Of a stretch of 64,000 nucleotides of DNA, positions 60,846 to 64,000 are shown piece by piece; position 1 is the first letter of the stretch, and every line of letters begins with the position of its first letter. The stretch covers positions 1 through 64,000 of the forward strand of contig JAGFIT010000003.1 in the NCBI GenBank assembly GCA_024103385.1, read 5' to 3'. The translations under genes were made by a program, and so were the position numbers. The notes under the pieces are model-generated. The model ran no database searches and was not told the DNA's origin. It saw only the letters and a list, made by a program, of their open reading frames with translations. Origin of the DNA: Vicingus serpentipes. Its GTDB lineage: Bacteria; Bacteroidota; Bacteroidia; Flavobacteriales_E; Vicingaceae.

Positions 60846-61021
60846 AATTTATTGATTTGATTAATCTTAGCTTCTAAGTTATTCATTTTTTCACTTAATT
60901 CTACTAATTTTTTTAAAATTAAAATGTGTGTCTTTTTTGCATCTATTCCAACAGGACTAGCATCACTATGGATGATTGCTGCAATTTCATTGTATTCTTT
61001 CTCTGCAATTTCAAAATTCAT
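60842..61021 (-). CDS. small conserved-looking protein, 59 aa
   Basis: 59 residues starting M-N-F-E-I-A-E-K-E-Y-N-E-I-A-A-I-I-H. It has S-D-A-S-P-V-G-I-D-A-K-K-T-H in the middle and a C-terminal amphipathic helix (E-L-S-E-K-M-N-N-L-E-A-K-I), so a two-helix coiled-coil peptide. Cytoplasmic, no signal. The stop codon overlaps the following gene in an ATGA, and rarA ends 16 nt upstream, which supports translation. I recall similar short proteins next to rarA in other Bacteroidota but cannot cite one. Function unknown. Confidence 0.65.
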   Translation of the reverse strand: MNFEIAEKEYNEIAAIIHSDASPVGIDAKKTHILILKKLVELSEKMNNLEAKINQINKL

Positions 61022-61037
61022 AAGGCTTTTATTTTAA

Positions 61038-62318
61038 TTAATAGTTGTATTTATCTTTCCACTTATCTTTTAAGAAGTTTCTTAATCCTGCTTCTTTTGA
61101 GTTGTTCCCTGGATCATAAATCTTAGTCCCTTTAATCTCATCTGGTAAATATTCTTGAACTTCAAAATTACCTTCATAGCCATGCGAATATTTGTAATTG
61201 GCTCCGTAACCGATATCCTTCATCAGTTTAGTGGGTGCATTTCTAATGTGTAAAGGAACAGGAAGATTACCTGTTTCTTTCACGATTCCTTGAGCGACAT
61301 TAATGGCCTCATAAGAAGCGTTACTTTTAGCAGAAGTTGCTAAGTAAATCGTTGTTTGTGATAAAATGATGCGTGCTTCAGGCATACCAATGACATTTAC
61401 TGCCTGAAAACAATTATTGGCAATTACCAAAGCCGTTGGATTGGCATTACCCACATCTTCAGATGCTGAAATTAGTAATCTTCGAGCAATAAACTTTGGA
61501 TCTTCTCCTCCTTCTATCATCCTAGCCAACCAATAAACTGCTCCATTAGGGTCACTGCCTCTAATGGATTTGATAAAAGCTGAAATGATGTCATAATGTT
61601 GATCTCCCGCTTTATCATAACGCACCATATTCTGTTGCACAATATCCACAACAATATCGTTGGTGATTTCAATCTTCTCCTTTTCAAAACTATTGACTAC
61701 AATTTCTAATGTGTTCAACAACTTTCGAGCATCTCCACCAGAAAGTTGCAATAAGGATTCATGCTCTTTAATAACAATTTTTTTCTTCTTTAATTCCTCA
61801 TCAGTAGTGATTGCTATATCTACTAGCTTCAGTAAATCTTCTTTGGTTTGCTCTTTTAAAACATATACTTGGCAGCGTGATAGTAATGCTGATATCACTT
61901 CAAAAGAAGGATTTTCGGTAGTAGCACCAATTAAGGTAATAACTCCCTTTTCTACAGCTCCTAACAATGAGTCTTGTTGGGATTTACTAAATCGGTGTAT
62001 TTCATCAATAAAAAGTACTGGGTTATTCGTTCCAAAAAATTGTTGTGATTTGGCTTTTTCAATCACCTCTCTCACATCCTTAACTCCAGAATTAACTGCA
62101 CTTAAGGTATAAAAAGGCCGTTTTAAATAATTAGCTATAATATTGGCTAAAGTGGTTTTTCCAACTCCTGGTGGACCCCAAAATATCATGGAAGGGATTA
62201 CTCCTTTTTCTATAAAATTACGCAATGTACACCCTTCGCCAACAAGGTGTTGTTGCCCAATATAATTTTCAAAGGTATTGGGACGTAAACGTTCTGCTAA
62301 TGGAGTTAGGTTGTTAAT
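61038..62318 (-). CDS. rarA: replication-associated recombination protein A (RarA/MgsA)
   Basis: About 426 residues if begun at ATT 62318. Walker A is G-P-P-G-V-G-K-T-T and Walker B F-I-D-E-I-H-R-F; T-T-E-N-P-S-F-E is the family sensor segment. The C-terminus has the MgsA tetramerisation region with N-A-P-T-K-L-M-K. RarA is an AAA+ ATPase acting at stalled forks with SSB. The first common start codon in frame is TTG 62225, but that drops the conserved P-L-A-E-R-L-R-P and G-Q-Q-H-L segments, which are encoded just upstream in the same frame. No ATG, GTG or TTG exists between them and the in-frame stop near 62370, so an ATT (62318) or ATA start is likely. Confidence 0.88.
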   Translation of the reverse strand: MNNLTPLAERLRPNTFENYIGQQHLVGEGCTLRNFIEKGVIPSMIFWGPPGVGKTTLANIIANYLKRPFYTLSAVNSGVKDVREVIEKAKSQQFFGTNNPVLFIDEIHRFSKSQQDSLLGAVEKGVITLIGATTENPSFEVISALLSRCQVYVLKEQTKEDLLKLVDIAITTDEELKKKKIVIKEHESLLQLSGGDARKLLNTLEIVVNSFEKEKIEITNDIVVDIVQQNMVRYDKAGDQHYDIISAFIKSIRGSDPNGAVYWLARMIEGGEDPKFIARRLLISASEDVGNANPTALVIANNCFQAVNVIGMPEARIILSQTTIYLATSAKSNASYEAINVAQGIVKETGNLPVPLHIRNAPTKLMKDIGYGANYKYSHGYEGNFEVQEYLPDEIKGTKIYDPGNNSKEAGLRNFLKDKWKDKYNY

Positions 62319-62448
62319 TGTTATTCGTTTTTGGTTGATTGTTTCGAAAGTTAAATATAATCATAAATTTTCTTCATTCCTGAAGAAGTAATAACGAATA
62401 TCATGAATCTAGATTAATAAAAACCAAAACTCAAAACTCTCCTTCAAC

Positions 62449-62468
62449 ACCCCGATAGCTATCGGGGT
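62449..62468. repeat. 20-bp perfect palindrome
   Basis: ACCCCGATAGCTATCGGGGT, an uninterrupted palindrome between rarA and the DUF1697 gene, sharing CCCGATA/TATCGGG with the element at 151-182. Confidence 0.8.
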
Positions 62469-62482
62469 CAGGATGACAAAGA

Positions 62483-63016
62483 TTAAAATTGAGTGCTGAC
62501 TATTTCCGACAATTTTTTAACGGTGTTTAAATTTCGAGTAGTTGCAACAACTTTCAATTGTTGCTCAAAAAAATTGTTATTCATTTTAGCTCTTCCATAA
62601 CCATCAGGGCAATGAAAATAAATTACTTTTTTGTTGATTTCATAAAACTCATTACTAAAATTAAAGGTGACTAATTTTTGAACGTCTTCTTGTTCAGGTA
62701 ATTCCGCTAGAAAAGTGAAATACATTTTTTCAATATCCTTAAACGGATTATTATTGAGTGCTTCTTTAATTTCTTGGGGAGTAAGGATCAAATTAGGCAC
62801 ATCAAATCCATAATGCTCCTGAATTTTATCAAAAATTAGTTGTTGCAATGCTGATGCTGACATTATCTGATAATCAAAAACCACATTGCCACTTTGAATG
62901 TATGTTTTTATATTTTTAAAGCCCAACTCTTCATATAACAGTTTCAAGTCGGCCATCTTTATTTTTTTCTGACCACTAACGTTAATTCCTCGCAGTATGG
63001 AAATGTAGGTTTTCAT
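62483..63016 (-). CDS. DUF1697-family protein
   Basis: 177 residues. Family start M-K-T-Y-I-S-I-L-R-G-I-N-V-S-G, then Y-I-Q-S-G-N-V-V-F near 39-47 and N-N-N-F-F-E-Q-Q-L near 144-152. DUF1697 proteins are cytoplasmic and widespread; the role is unknown. It stands alone between two palindrome-rich gaps. Confidence 0.82.
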   Translation of the reverse strand: MKTYISILRGINVSGQKKIKMADLKLLYEELGFKNIKTYIQSGNVVFDYQIMSASALQQLIFDKIQEHYGFDVPNLILTPQEIKEALNNNPFKDIEKMYFTFLAELPEQEDVQKLVTFNFSNEFYEINKKVIYFHCPDGYGRAKMNNNFFEQQLKVVATTRNLNTVKKLSEIVSTQF

Positions 63017-63021
63017 ATTTT

Positions 63022-63090
63022 TCCTCCCTTGAGGGAGGATTAAGGTGGGTGTAATTAAGCCAAAACACCCCTATAATCCCCTCAAGGGGA
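63022..63090. repeat. intergenic palindrome (ACACCCC family)
   Basis: TCCTCCCTTGAGGGAGGA (63022-63039) and TCCCCTCAAGGGGA (63077-63090) joined by GGGTGT...ACACCC, a composite of hairpins like 28941-29025. Confidence 0.75.
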
Positions 63091-63098
63091 TATTAATA

Positions 63099-64000
63099 CT
63101 AATAATATTTTCCCTTCAGCAAATAATTCTGCACATAATCGGCTACTCCTTCCTCTAACGTAGAAAAAGGTTTATCGTAACCAATAGATTTCAATTTAGC
63201 CATATTGGCTTCTGTGTAATATTGATACTTATCTCTAATGTCTTCTGGAGTGGGTATAAAACTAATATTTGGTTCTTTGTCTAAAGCTTTGAACGTATTT
63301 TTTACCAAATCTAAAAAGGTACGTGCTTTACCTGAACCTAAGTTGTATAATCCAGAGTCTTTTCTATGATTCAATAAAAATAGACAAACCTCTACTACAT
63401 CTTTCACATAAACAAAATCACGCAATTGCTCTCCATCTTTATAATCTGAGTTGTGAGATGCAAACAACTTCATCCCACCAGTTTCATTTATTTGATTAAA
63501 CGCATGAAAAATTACCGATGCCATTCTTCCTTTATGATATTCATTAGGCCCATATACATTAAAGAATTTTAATCCTGCCCAGAAATAAGGTTTCTTTTCT
63601 TGAGCCAATGCCCATTTATCAAAATCGTTTTTAGAATCTCCGTAAGGATTTAATGGTTTTAATTGGTTGACTATTTCATGGTTATCGTCATAGCCCAACT
63701 CACCTAACCCGTAGGTTGCTGCTGAAGACGCGTAAACTAATGGTATTCCAAACTCTACACAAATATTCCAAATGTCTTTTGTGTAGTTGAGATTTAATTT
63801 ATCAAAAATAGCTTTATCAAATTCCGTAGTGTCTGTTCTCGCTCCAATATGAAAAATAAATTGTACAAAATGCTCATTTTCTCTTAACCAAGGAATAAAT
63901 TCCTCTCTATCTACTTTTTGTGAGTAAGTTTTCCCTTCAAAATTTTTGTTTTTTTCTTCATTAGAAAAATCATCTACCAAGACAATGTCCTTGAACCCTT
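63099..64000 (-). CDS. rfaD: ADP-L-glycero-D-manno-heptose 6-epimerase (partial)
   Basis: The 5' end is beyond the window; about 300 C-terminal residues are present. It carries H-I-G-A-R-T-D-T-T-E, S-S-A-A-T-Y-G, Y-G-D-S-K-N-D-F-D (Y-x-x-x-K), F-F-N-V-Y-G-P-N-E-Y-H-K-G-R-M-A-S-V and R-D-F-V-Y-V-K-D, all matching HldD/RfaD. It makes ADP-L-glycero-D-manno-heptose for the inner core of lipopolysaccharide. The frame is open to the right edge, and the N-terminal NAD motif is outside. Confidence 0.9.
   Translation of the reverse strand, partial: GFKDIVLVDDFSNEEKNKNFEGKTYSQKVDREEFIPWLRENEHFVQFIFHIGARTDTTEFDKAIFDKLNLNYTKDIWNICVEFGIPLVYASSAATYGLGELGYDDNHEIVNQLKPLNPYGDSKNDFDKWALAQEKKPYFWAGLKFFNVYGPNEYHKGRMASVIFHAFNQINETGGMKLFASHNSDYKDGEQLRDFVYVKDVVEVCLFLLNHRKDSGLYNLGSGKARTFLDLVKNTFKALDKEPNISFIPTPEDIRDKYQYYTEANMAKLKSIGYDKPFSTLEEGVADYVQNYLLKGKYY

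Overview
The window is chromosomal DNA from a member of the Bacteroidota, most likely Flavobacteriales. The base composition is AT-rich (about one third G+C by eye, not computed). Many genes are preceded by the Bacteroidota-type -7 promoter element TAnnTTTG and lack a clear Shine-Dalgarno sequence. Gene content is typical of the phylum: CarboxypepD_reg/TonB receptors, DUF4293, DUF5606 and DUF1697 proteins, a PepSY-like secreted protein, a two-subunit methylmalonyl-CoA mutase, a tricorn-like S41 peptidase and a MoaC-MogA fusion. No plasmid, phage or CRISPR signature was seen.

Layout. 1-4.8 kb: palindromic intergenic DNA, a 39-residue lipoprotein gene, a small outer-membrane barrel, a YfcE-like phosphodiesterase, an M3 oligopeptidase and a DUF4293 membrane protein. 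4.8-8.9 kb: an FtsB-like protein, then the mutA/STAS-like/mutB operon (propionyl/succinyl-CoA interconversion). 8.9-17.8 kb: a PepSY-like protein, a dihaem cytochrome c, DUF5606, nnr, and a compact minus-strand block of serS, lipoprotein, TPR protein and DUF2752, with rplU-rpmA upstream of it. 17.8-29 kb: two TonB-type receptors, a very long TamB, divergent tsaD and a PsiE-family protein. 29-33.6 kb: a GreA/B-like protein, a Prc-type protease, an LIC11966-like secreted protein and yebC.

33.6-42.8 kb is a tightly packed minus-strand operon of nucleotide-sugar enzymes. It holds a WbpE-like aminotransferase, UDP-glucose dehydrogenase, UDP-xylose synthase, WbpD-, WbpB- and WbpO/A-like enzymes, RfbB, a WbpP-like epimerase and a CpsB/YwqE-type PHP phosphatase. 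Together they can supply UDP-linked di-N-acetylated uronic acid, UDP-xylose and a dTDP-4-keto sugar for a surface polysaccharide, but no glycosyltransferase or export gene is present. It is followed by an outer-membrane protein, waaA and a fatty-acid desaturase.

46.2-53.8 kb is a molybdenum-cofactor region (moeA, modE-like, tauE-like, mobA, moaD, moeB-rhodanese, moaE, moaC-mogA; moaA is not in the window) next to a Crp/Fnr regulator and a separate cNMP-type domain protein without a DNA-binding domain. Three FNR-like operators (TGAT-N4-ATCA type) lie about 33-34 bp upstream of the -7 elements of moeA, the modE-like gene and the orphan cNMP-domain gene. This suggests a regulon that ties Moco synthesis to the redox or NO state. 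A four-helix-bundle (S23/IVP-like) gene bounded by 17-bp inverted repeats, with an array of 7-bp repeats, sits inside this operon.

53.9-64 kb: a tricorn-like peptidase, a copper P-type ATPase, tRNA-His(GTG) with a duplicated copy of its 3' end 178 bp downstream, a DinB-like protein, a small operon with a 59-residue ORF, rarA (apparently without a standard start codon), DUF1697 and a partial rfaD/hldD. The most notable points are the FNR-box set around the Moco genes, the inverted-repeat cassette, an in-frame palindrome inside tsaD, the tRNA-His 3' duplication, the STAS-like gene between the mutase subunits, and the start-codon anomalies of rarA and tamB.
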